Shown one piece after another: positions 54,639 to 63,800 of a DNA stretch of 64,000 nucleotides. Numbering within the stretch: position 1 is the first letter of the stretch; every line of letters starts with the position of its first letter. Both the position numbers and the translations under genes were made by a program. Below the pieces are notes generated by a model that was not told where the DNA came from, searched no databases, and was given only the letters and a program-made list of their open reading frames with translations. Source of the stretch: Pseudomonas sp. 8Z (GTDB lineage: Bacteria > Pseudomonadota > Gammaproteobacteria > Pseudomonadales > Pseudomonadaceae); assembly GCF_902506535.1 (NCBI RefSeq), contig NZ_LR733826.1, positions 279,079 through 343,078 of the forward strand. The letters are read 5' to 3'.

Positions 54639-55691
54639 ATGTCGGTTTCATTGAGCAATCCACTCATTCGTAGTCACTTGATGACGTTAGAGGGGCATTT
54701 GGGCGGCATTCGTCCGCTGTATGGACGGCATTTATTGATCACAGGTTCGACTGGCTTTTTTGGGCGATGGCTGTTGGCTCTGCTCGACCTGCTCAATGAA
54801 ACGGGCGCTGCGATCCGTGTCACAGCACTGTCACGCCAGCCCGAGTTTTTTTTGCATCAAGTGCCCCGCTATCGCACGGCGAACTGGCTGACGATGCTCA
54901 AGGGTGATATCAAGACGTTCACGCTGCATGGCGACTCTCCCGATTTCCTTCTACATGCGGCAACCGATACTTCCCAGGCCGCCCAGCGTGATGGCCTGGC
55001 GCTTTTCGATACCCTGGTTATTGGCGCCCGTCATGTACTTGATATTGCGGTGGAGCATGGTATCCGGCGTGTGCTGTTCACCGGTTCTGGTGCTCAATAT
55101 GGGCGCGATACCGGGGCTGTCCCGGTTGCCGAGTCGACTCCGATGGCATGCGACAGTGCCCTGGCGGGCAGTGCATATGGAGAGGGCAAGCGCGTTCAGG
55201 AAACCTTGGCTGCACTGTATGCCGAACGCTTTGGTACGGAAGTGCTGTTGACGCGTTGTTTCGCGTTTTCCGGTGCTGGGTTGCCGCTGACGGGGCATTT
55301 CGCCCTCGGCAATTTCATTCACGATGCTCTTTACAGGGAGGCGATCGTCCTCAATTCAACCGGCGAAGCGGTACGTAGTTACCTGGACGGTGCCGATCTT
55401 GCTGTTTGGTTACTGACTTTGTTGGCCTGCGGCGAAGCCGGTGCTACCTACAACGTCGGATCTGACCAGCCATTGAGCATCTCCGATCTGGCGCAACGAG
55501 TGCAGCAGCGGGTGGCACCGCAGAAAAATCTACAGATTGGCGATTCCCAAGGAAGTACAGCTCGCTATGTGCCCGATATTGGCAAGGCTCGTGCTCTGGG
55601 GCTGGATGTGTGGACTTCTCTGGACTCCTCCATTGATCTGATGGCCGCATGGGCGCGCGGGCTGGGCGCGGAGGGTCAACATGGCGCTTGA
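54639..55691 (+). CDS. NAD-dependent sugar epimerase/dehydratase
   Basis: 350 residues, extended SDR. NAD loop LLITGSTGFFGRWLL is at about 33-47, then HAATDTS, the FTGSGAQYG strand, and the catalytic YGEGK (YxxxK). C-terminal GSDQPLSISDLAQRV and RYVPDIGKARALGLDVWTSLD stretches are typical of dTDP/CDP/UDP-sugar epimerases. A heavily mutated second copy lies at 59787-60850. Substrate unknown; in this island it may act on a CDP-linked keto-sugar (compare CDP-tyvelose/abequose enzymes). The next gene overlaps its end by 11 bases. Confidence 0.82.
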   Translation: MSVSLSNPLIRSHLMTLEGHLGGIRPLYGRHLLITGSTGFFGRWLLALLDLLNETGAAIRVTALSRQPEFFLHQVPRYRTANWLTMLKGDIKTFTLHGDSPDFLLHAATDTSQAAQRDGLALFDTLVIGARHVLDIAVEHGIRRVLFTGSGAQYGRDTGAVPVAESTPMACDSALAGSAYGEGKRVQETLAALYAERFGTEVLLTRCFAFSGAGLPLTGHFALGNFIHDALYREAIVLNSTGEAVRSYLDGADLAVWLLTLLACGEAGATYNVGSDQPLSISDLAQRVQQRVAPQKNLQIGDSQGSTARYVPDIGKARALGLDVWTSLDSSIDLMAAWARGLGAEGQHGA

Positions 55692-57246
55692 GGTCGACGC
55701 GAACCAATCCTTCATCATCTACGGCGCCGGCATGCTCGGGCGGATCATGCAGGCAAACTTGCTCAATCAAGGCATGCAGGTGGACTGCTTCTTGGACCAG
55801 CGTGCAAAGACGATTGGCAATGTCGGAAATATTCCTGTCCATACTCCCGACGATCCGCAGTTATCAAATCTGCAAAAGAGGCTACCGGTCATTCTTGCAG
55901 TTTCTGACTATTTCGCTCATGAGACGCTGGCAGAAGTGCTTTTCCGCTACGGTTTCACGCTGCTGATTTTCAAAAGAGATCTGATCGGCGGTGAGCAGCG
56001 CCATGCCGTAAATGCCTTGTATGACCGGCTGTTCGAAGGCGGCAGGCTGGCGGGCATGCATGTTGAACCCTATTTGCCGCAGATAAGAGAAACAATGCCC
56101 TTCCAAGCTCCGCTCAGCGAGGAAAATGGTGCGATCACTGCGTATTTGCCGATTAGCCTGTTGTTTCGATCGCCTAGAAGGGCTTGGTCCTATTCTCCAG
56201 AGCGCCATGTCTTGCACGACACTTCACCAGATCCGACAGCACACTGGACGCTGGAAGATTACCCGTTTTATCTGAACGACCCCTTGTGTGAACTCTTCGA
56301 CTCACTCAGGACGGGACGGGGCTTGCAGATGGCACCCGTGGCTCGCCACAACATGAAGTTAAGGGAGCGTGTCTTTTCGGTAGACAATGTCTTAGCGGGC
56401 GAAATGGCTGCGCGTTATGTAAGTCACTTTCAGCACATGACGAAAGCATTCAGTCTGGATCCGGCATTCTTTGTTCGGCACCCCGCACAGGTCAAATGGC
56501 ACGAGCGCGGCTATTTTTTCATACTCGATGGCAATACCCGTCTGGCTTTTTTATTCTCGCAGGGACTAACGCATGTACCGTGCCGGATGTCTGCCGAGGA
56601 TTACTGGCAGTGGCTCAAGGCACCAGGTTTAACTGAGGTGACCGATTATCTGCAGGCGCATGCCGATGTGCAGGTGCCAACCCCAATTCCTCATGCCGAT
56701 TTCTACCCGCTTCCATCGCAGCATGAGAATGCCCGCCGTACCGCGCTTGAGGCGATATTGGACTTTCTTATCGGCCAGGACGTCGCATTGTCACGAATGC
56801 GCTTCGCGGATCTTAGGGCGGGGGCTGGGCATTTCGCTCAAGGGCTTCGTAGATTAGGGATTGAAATGACCGCACTAGAGCCGGACAGCGTTTTATTCGG
56901 CTTGTTGCAACGGCTGAATGTTTTGCTCAAGTGCGCTGATATCCATTGCGTGGAGGCTGACTGGCGAACTAGGGAACTATCCCGCCATGACGGTGTGCTT
57001 TTGATCGATTGCGTAGCAAGCCCCGATCCCTTGTCTGTGAAAGAAATCAAGCAGTTGGATGAAATGACCGCTAGCTATCTGTTCTATGAGTCATTCGGCC
57101 TCGAGGAAGCTGAACATGTTCTCGCTCATTCCTCGTTCGACACTTATTGTCTCCTCAATGAAAGTGTCCGGTTCGGTACGGTGCGCTATCTGGTTGTCTT
57201 TGCCCGAACCTTTCAGGACAAGGGAATAAAAGGAGCAATAAGGTGA
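55681..57246 (+). CDS. Unrecognised multidomain protein A (Rossmann / ParB-like segment / SAM-methyltransferase-like)
   Basis: 521 residues, not recognised as a named family. Residues about 8-110 look like a Rossmann nucleotide-binding module of the kind attached to FkbM or PglD proteins (FIIYGAGMLGRIMQANLL; CFLDQRAKTIGNVGNIPVHTPDD in part). The centre (about 270-320) has WHERGYFFILDGNTRLAFLFSQG...MSAEDYWQWL, reminiscent of the GNTR/GHHR loops of ParB/sulfiredoxin-like folds. The C-terminal part (about 355-510) resembles a class I SAM methyltransferase (FADLRAGAGHFAQGLRRLG; ALEPDS). It overlaps the epimerase gene and shares its stop with the start of a paralog. A sugar-modifying role is inferred from position only. 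Confidence 0.6.
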   Translation: MALEVDANQSFIIYGAGMLGRIMQANLLNQGMQVDCFLDQRAKTIGNVGNIPVHTPDDPQLSNLQKRLPVILAVSDYFAHETLAEVLFRYGFTLLIFKRDLIGGEQRHAVNALYDRLFEGGRLAGMHVEPYLPQIRETMPFQAPLSEENGAITAYLPISLLFRSPRRAWSYSPERHVLHDTSPDPTAHWTLEDYPFYLNDPLCELFDSLRTGRGLQMAPVARHNMKLRERVFSVDNVLAGEMAARYVSHFQHMTKAFSLDPAFFVRHPAQVKWHERGYFFILDGNTRLAFLFSQGLTHVPCRMSAEDYWQWLKAPGLTEVTDYLQAHADVQVPTPIPHADFYPLPSQHENARRTALEAILDFLIGQDVALSRMRFADLRAGAGHFAQGLRRLGIEMTALEPDSVLFGLLQRLNVLLKCADIHCVEADWRTRELSRHDGVLLIDCVASPDPLSVKEIKQLDEMTASYLFYESFGLEEAEHVLAHSSFDTYCLLNESVRFGTVRYLVVFARTFQDKGIKGAIR

Positions 57247-58703
57247 CAGATGTCTTCGAGTGGGGGCCGGAAACGGAGGTTGTCATCTATGGTGCCGCGG
57301 CCCTGGGTACACTGGTTTGCCGAAATATCCGAGCGATTAGCCGAGTCGTCGCTTTCTTCGACAAGCGTGGCGATGAACTTGAAACGTGCATGGGGGTGCC
57401 GGTGCATAGCCTTGAGCAAGCACCGTTCTCAGCCGACAGACGCAAGCGATTGGTCGTGTTCATAGCGATCAAGAATATTTTCGAGCACGAATATCTGGTT
57501 AATCGCCTGATTGAGCTGGGTTATGAGCGGATCGTTTTCAAGGCAGCTGATCGTTCAGTGTTCGACAAGCGCGGTATGGAAGGCCTTGAGGCAATCGCTG
57601 AAACCTTCGATCAGGCTGTGGCTGGATCGCTGACACTGCCGCGTCAGGTTCCAGTATCGCGCCTCAGTTTCAGGGTTGAGTGGCGCGACTATGCGTCGAT
57701 TCGAACCGCAGCGGGTCGTGTCTTAGCTCATATACCTGTCTCAGACATCGCCACCAACCTTTATGGCGATGCCAGTTATGCTTGGGAAAACGTCCCAATC
57801 GCTGCGATGTTCCCTCATCTGGAGTTTTTTGAATACCTTGGCGGCGATGCAAAGGCCAGCCCAGATTTCTATATCGAGGACTTCATCGTCTATACCGCCA
57901 GGCGCAATGGCGACTACGCGACCACCGAGCGTTGGAAAGAGAATGTCATTCAAAATCGAGCGATGGTTCACGAGCAGATGAGCCTGGCTTGGGAGCTTGA
58001 TCGAGAGTTCTTTACACGCAACGCACCGGAGGCTGTATGGAACCCGAGGGGACACTTCAACCTTACCAGCGGCAAGCACAGGGCGACGTTCTTAGTTTCC
58101 AAGGGGTGTAAGTTCATCGTGCTATCGATGAGTGAAGACGATTATGAGGAATACCTGAATCGCTCGACGCTCGAAGCAGCGATACGTTTTGTCGAAGACC
58201 ATGGCGCACGACCTCTGCCAGCTCCGGTGCTGCACCCGTTTTTTTACCGTTATCCCTGTGCTGGTGCCGAGTCCTTCCATGGCTTGCTGGCCAGATTATT
58301 GCGAATAATGGGTAAAGAAGTTTTTCAGCGCCATGGCACGGTTAATTTTCGGCGCCTGCGGATTAACGATGCCAGCCGTGACTGGGCTGAACTGGGGTTG
58401 CGTTTCGCCAAGCTGGGCGCTCAGGTGGTAAGGACGACCGAGCTATCGTATTGGGAGCGGCTTCAGGCATCGCTGTATCGAGTGGAACTTAGTTCACTTG
58501 AACGTGCGCCCTTGCATACGTGCCCCGACCTGACAATCCTTGACGACCCGCAAATGCTGGGAGGCGCCTATTCTGGACGATGCCTGTTGATTCTCGACGA
58601 GAAGGACATGGAGAAATGCACTCTCCTTCATCGTCAAGTATTGATGAGCTTCTTTCAGGATGGGAGGAAACGTCTGGCCGTTCTGACTGGGTCTGGCGAA
58701 TGA
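57243..58703 (+). CDS. Unrecognised multidomain protein B, paralog of A
   Basis: 486 residues from GTG 57243 (AAAGGAG upstream). It shares the layout of the preceding gene product: Rossmann-like N-terminus (VVIYGAAALGTLVCRNI; AFFDKRGDELETCMGVPVHSLEQ in part) and a central WNPRGHFNLTSGKHRATFLVSKG...MSEDDYEEYL aligning with WHERGYFFILDGNTRLAFLFSQG...MSAEDYWQWL of protein A. The C-terminal third is diverged and lacks an obvious GxGxG motif. The two are strongly diverged tandem duplicates. The function is unknown. The 3-prime end overlaps the next gene by 88 bases. Confidence 0.6.
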   Translation: MTDVFEWGPETEVVIYGAAALGTLVCRNIRAISRVVAFFDKRGDELETCMGVPVHSLEQAPFSADRRKRLVVFIAIKNIFEHEYLVNRLIELGYERIVFKAADRSVFDKRGMEGLEAIAETFDQAVAGSLTLPRQVPVSRLSFRVEWRDYASIRTAAGRVLAHIPVSDIATNLYGDASYAWENVPIAAMFPHLEFFEYLGGDAKASPDFYIEDFIVYTARRNGDYATTERWKENVIQNRAMVHEQMSLAWELDREFFTRNAPEAVWNPRGHFNLTSGKHRATFLVSKGCKFIVLSMSEDDYEEYLNRSTLEAAIRFVEDHGARPLPAPVLHPFFYRYPCAGAESFHGLLARLLRIMGKEVFQRHGTVNFRRLRINDASRDWAELGLRFAKLGAQVVRTTELSYWERLQASLYRVELSSLERAPLHTCPDLTILDDPQMLGGAYSGRCLLILDEKDMEKCTLLHRQVLMSFFQDGRKRLAVLTGSGE

Positions 58704-59533
58704 GGGGGGTGCTTGTCGAAGCGGGCAGTCCGACGTACCTCAATCTGAATGCCTGGGTCGACCGGGCAGAAGAGGTACATGGAGTTACATTCCTTTTTGC
58801 TGGTGAGTACGGTAGTCGGCCTATGGGAATGGCCACTTCGCTCAGTGATGACGATATTTATGCCGTCCATAGTAAGCCTGATAGGCTTAGGCTTGCGTTG
58901 ACCCTGGAGGACTCCAAGGGGCGTTCCTGCGATGTGCTTTCTTGGCATATCAAGGCCGTAAGCGCACGGCCGCAATCAAAGTGGGCATGCTTCCCCACCT
59001 ACCACCAGCGTAGCGAAATGGCTCTGGCATCGAAGTGCCGAAATTCGTCTGGGCCTGAGAATCACGTGACGGAGTTGCTGTTATGCCGCCGCGTCTGGGA
59101 CGACCGTGGTTACCTGAAGCAGGTTTGGCCAGAAGTTCATTGCTCCCATCTTGACGAGCTGCATGTGCTTGATCTGCTTTATTCCAAGGGGCGTGGGCTT
59201 TGGGAGCATTTTCTGCAAGGAAGCCAAATCCCGGTGCGACGCTACCTGAATGCTGTGCACCGGGTTTTGGGCATGCGTTGGATCCTGAACCACGGAAGCC
59301 TGCCGCCCATCGAATTCGAAACCCTGCTGCGCTCGTGTGACGATATGTTCGTCAGGCAGACCAGCCTGGCTCTGCTACGTGCTTACAAAGCGTCGGGGCT
59401 AGACAAGTCGAGTGCCTTGGTAGCGCCAGACTTGCACGTGCACGACTATCTAGCGCGCCAGCTAGACGCTCTGGCCATTGCCATAGGCTCGCAGGGCGAA
59501 AGCCAGCGCAATAAGCCTCTGGAAGTAGATTGA
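58616..59533 (+). CDS. Unknown protein of the glycan island
   Basis: 305 residues from ATG 58616; the frame is open back to 58580. No domain was recognised. The first half has alternating hydrophobic strands (VLVEAGSPTYLNLNAWVDRAEEVHGVTFLF, cited as about 30-60) and the second half is helical with many Leu, Arg and His. The unusually long overlap (88 bases) with the preceding gene is in another frame. Codon use is A/T-richer than the flagellar genes. It may belong with the two preceding unknown proteins. Confidence 0.5.
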   Translation: MHSPSSSSIDELLSGWEETSGRSDWVWRMRGVLVEAGSPTYLNLNAWVDRAEEVHGVTFLFAGEYGSRPMGMATSLSDDDIYAVHSKPDRLRLALTLEDSKGRSCDVLSWHIKAVSARPQSKWACFPTYHQRSEMALASKCRNSSGPENHVTELLLCRRVWDDRGYLKQVWPEVHCSHLDELHVLDLLYSKGRGLWEHFLQGSQIPVRRYLNAVHRVLGMRWILNHGSLPPIEFETLLRSCDDMFVRQTSLALLRAYKASGLDKSSALVAPDLHVHDYLARQLDALAIAIGSQGESQRNKPLEVD

Positions 59534-59786
59534 CTCATGACGCTACGCTCCGAACTGTTTGATGACCTCCCATCACGTTTGCCGACTTTTCGCGCGGTGC
59601 CAAGAGATAAAAGCCATGCGGAAACTGGTTTCCCCGCCCCCGTACCTTTACTTCATGGTATGTGGCACTTGGCTCCAGCCGCTTGCAGGCGGCCTTATTA
59701 TTTGCCCCTTTGAGGGGATAACAGCTTAAAGCCCCCGGCGTTGCTGGGAGATATTGAGTTGTCGGCTTAATACTTTCGGAGCGGTA
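59534..59786 (+). other. Gap with a 58-codon remnant frame and small hairpins
   Basis: A frame at 59537-59713 (MTLRSELFDDLPSRLPTF...) without a clear ribosome site or family may be the stub of a lost gene. GCCGC-TTGCAG-GCGGC (59679-59694) and CCCC-TTTGA-GGGG (59705-59717) form small hairpins. Nothing else is supported. Confidence 0.35.
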
Positions 59787-60850
59787 ATGCCGATGCCTGA
59801 CTTCTACTCACATTCACCGATCATTCAGCGAGTGTTGCAAGGTATCCCCGTTACATGGGGGCTGCATGATGAATTGGCCGGGCAACATGCACTATTGACT
59901 GGTGGTGCGGGCTTCTTTAGGCAGTGGCTGCTGGCGCTGCTCTATCAGTTGAACCTGCAAGGGGGAGGGTGGAGGTTCGCGTGTTGTCACGTACGCGGGC
60001 GGGCTTTCTCGACACGCAACCACGCTGTCGCCATTGCTCCTGGTTGAACTGGCCTGAGTGGCGATGTTCGTGATCTCCGCGCGCTACCGGGGCGTCAAGT
60101 GACGTTGATCCTCCATGCGGCTGCCGATACCTCCGCAGTCGCGCACGGCAAGCCTCTGGAACTCTTCGACACCATTGTTATGGGTGCATATCGAGTGCTT
60201 GGGCTGGCTGTGCAGCATGATGCGCGCGTGCTGTTGAGGGGATCCGGGCACAATACGGTGTTTTGCCGGGCGCTTCTGACGAGGATACTGGCGTCGTTGA
60301 AACATTTACGGGCACATGCCTCAGCAGCAGTGCGAACAGTACTTACGGCGAAGCGAACACAGGAAACGCTTGCCGTCATTTATGTATGCGTAACAGCATG
60401 GTCTGCCTGTCATGATGACGTGCTGTTTCGTTTTTCCGGACCTGGCTTGCCACTCGAGGCGCATTTTGTGAACGGTAACTTCGTGCGCGCTGCCCTGTGC
60501 TCGGATGAGAACGTGCTCCATTCCAGCGGGCAGGCGTTACGCAGCTATCTGCATGGTGCCGATCTGGCAGGCAGGTTCCTGACTTTGCTGGCCAGGGGCA
60601 GCCCAGCGAGGTCTACAACCTGGGCTCCGACGAAGCTATCAGCGTGGCTGCGTTAGCGTGGCGGGTGATGGAGCGTGTTTATCTAGGGGAGCTCTAGCGG
60701 ATACAGGGCCAGGCCGGTGACTCCAACCGATACTTCTAAGTGCCTGACATCTCCAGAGCGCGCCAGCTAGGGTTAGATGTATGGACGGCATTGGATCAGT
60801 CGATCGAGAGCGTGGTTAGCTGGGCCAGGCTCCAGAGCTACGGTAATTGA
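59787..60850 (+). pseudogene. Decayed second copy of the sugar epimerase
   Basis: Colinear with the epimerase at 54639 but broken. ALLTGGAGFFRQWLLALLYQLN is lost to a frameshift near 59960. LILHAAADTSAVAHGKPLELFDTIVMGAYRVLGLAVQH (60105-60220), FSGPGLPLEAHFVNGNFVRAAL and ALRSYLHGADLAGRFLTLLARG continue it in part (each cited only to its range), followed by another shift. VPDISRARQLGLDVWTALDQS (60739-60804), after an in-frame TAA, matches VPDIGKARALGLDVWTSLDSS of the intact copy. Catalytic and cofactor motifs are interrupted. Confidence 0.8.
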
Positions 60851-60898
60851 AATTCAACTAGGCAGCGTGCGAGCGAGGCCGTGACAGGGGGTAACGTG

Positions 60899-63800
60899 GT
60901 GGATTGGGCCTTGATTGCAGGCGGTCGTTGTCAGGGTGAGCCCTGGCGAGTTGGGATCGCTGGAATTCATCTAGGGGTGGAGGATGAGGCTTTCCTCTTG
61001 AGTGACGAACAGTGGACACGGCTGCTGTCGTTGCTTCCGCTGGAGCCCTTGCAGTTATATGGTGATGCCAACGGTCTGCGTTTCGAACGTTTGACCGCAT
61101 TGACCGCGCAAGGCAGTCACGATGCTGTTCTTTTCATCGAACAGGATCTCCCTGGGCAGGGGGCATTGGCGGTTCCTGCCGACGTGCGCCGTTACCTGAT
61201 GCGGTTGGAGCATACGGATGTGGCGAAAGGCGCATACGACCGTTTTGATCGGGTGTTTCTACCTGCTCGCGAGGCTTTTCAAGGGCAGCACCTGATTCGG
61301 CTGAATCAACCACTGGATGTGCCACTCCGGGATTTGCCACCGCGTCCGGCTTTCAACAACAGGGCCCATGTATTCGGGCGTGATGGGGTGAAACTCGAGC
61401 ACGCTCATTTTGTCGTGTGTGATGCAGATGCCGAACTGGCGGGTTGGCTGTCGCCTAATTGGCAGGAGTGCTTGCTTTGCGGTGCAGTACCAGTGCACAA
61501 GGCCGTCACGCCTGTCCCCGACTGGTTTCCGGCTGATTGCTATGTGGATGGCACGGCGTTTGCCAATGACGCTGAGCTGCATGCTTTTCTCGATGCCATG
61601 GCCTGGAACGACTACCAGGCCATGGCAGTCCGCCTGCGCTCGTTTCTCATGCAGGGCAGTGCGCGTCCGGACGAGCGAATCTATCCCTATACCATCGACT
61701 TCTGGATCAACGCACTGACGTCCGGTATTGCGCTTGATGCTTCGCAGGCTCGTGGTGACGAGCTGTTGCTCAGCGTGGTGATTCCTGCCTTCAACTATGC
61801 CCGCTACCTGAAACAGGCGGTGAGTTCTCTGCTCAGCCAGGGCGTAGACTCCATAGAGGTTCTCGTCCTGGATAATGCCTCAACGGATGATACTCAGGAT
61901 GTGATGGCGGCTTTCGCTGGAGATCCACGGGTGCGGTATATGCGCAACCGACGCAACTTCGGTGTCGGCAATAACAGCGTTAGTGGTCTTTGGGTTGCTA
62001 AGGGTAAGTACCTGATCTTGTTTATGGCGGATGATTTCATGAATCCGGGGCATGTGGCCCGGATTCTTCCCGCAATGGAGCGCGATGCCGGAATTGCTGT
62101 TGGCTACAGCACTATCAGTTGGGTAAATGAACAGGGTGCACCTTTGGTCGGGCCTCGCCATCCTGGCCACCGTGAGGTCGACTATATCGGTGGGCGCAAC
62201 GAGGTCGCGGATCTACTGGTGTACGACAACTACATCACGCCCTCTGCGGCGATCATACGGCGACAGGCATTCTTTGAAGCCGGGCAGCGTGACACCAGAA
62301 TTCGCGGGGCCGGAGATTGGAACCTTATGGTTCAGTTGGCCGAGCGTTACCCCGACTTCATATTTACTAGCACGCCGGGCGTTAGTTACCGCGTGCACGG
62401 TGCGCAGCACTCCAATGAATATTTCAGCTCATCTGCTCCGCTGGAAGGGCACCTGTGCATTCTTGAGGGGGTTTTCGAGCGAGGTGCTGAGACCCTCCTC
62501 AAGGAGCGCGGACTGGAGGTGGCGGCGCATCTGCGGCGGCGCATGGAGCAACATCCGAGTGAGCGTGAGAGTGAACTGGGTATGCGGGCCAGAAAACTCT
62601 GTGAACGCTTGAGCAGTCTTGTTCGAGAAAACGAATGTGCGCTGTTCTCCATCATCCTCACCACCTACAACCGCGCTGATCTGCTGCAGGACGCACTCGC
62701 CAGCGTCGGCAGCCAGAGCTTGCGCGACTTCGAAGTCATCCTGATCAACGACAACGGCGGGCCGGTCGAGCATCTGCTTGCCGCCTACGACTTCCCTATC
62801 ACCTACATCCGTCAGGGGCGCAACCAGGGTCTGTCGGCGGCGCGTAACGCCGGGCTGGCGCTGGCGCGCGGGCGCTACATCGTCTATCTCGACGACGACG
62901 ACATCTACCTGCCGAACCATCTAGCGGTGCTGGCCGAGGCCTTCGAGCAGCATCCGGACAGCGTCATCTATACCGGCGTGGAATACGTCAACGAGAAGCT
63001 CGAAGACGGCCAGCGCATCGAGCTGGGCCGTGGCCAGCCGTTCAAGCATGAGGTGTTCGACCGCGACCGCCTGTTCGTGCAGAACTACATTCCGGTCAAT
63101 ACCTGGGCGCATCCGCGGCAAATGCTGGCGAGCGTTGGTGAGTTCGATACCAGCCTGGCGGCGTTCGAAGACTGGGACATGCTCCTGCGTTTGGCCACGC
63201 GCTACCCGTTCGTGCATGTGCCGACCGTTACCAGCGAAGTGCACACGCGAGCGCCGGGTGCCGGTGGCGATCATATGCTGGGGCGCGAGCGTAAGAACTT
63301 CCCGGCGCTGTACCGTGAACTGTATGAGCGCTACGCGGGCTCTGCCAGCGAGGGGCTGCAGCAGGGTCGGCAGAAGATGCTCGAAAGCCTCGGGGAACGT
63401 CCTCAAGGCGGGCTGACGCAATGGCTGGCCGAACGCCTGCCGACAGCCACCGAGAACCGTTTGATCGGCGAGTACCTGCAGGTGCACCAGGGCGGCCCCT
63501 CTATCGGCGTTGTAGTGCTCGATAGCGAAGGGCAGTCTGAAGCCTTGATGGTCACGCTCAAGAGTTTGCTGGGTGAGCGCTTTCTCTACGCCACGTTGCG
63601 TATTCTGGTTATCACGCCAGCCGACGTGCCGAGCACATCGGCTGCGGACAAGCTGCACTTCCTGGCAATGACCGATGAGCCTATGGCGGCGCAGATCAAT
63701 CGTGCCATCGAGGCGAGTGATTGCCAGTGGTTCATGCTGGCGCGCTCTGGTGATGAGTTCACCCAAAGCGGGTTGATGGTCGCGGCGTTAGAACTGGCTG

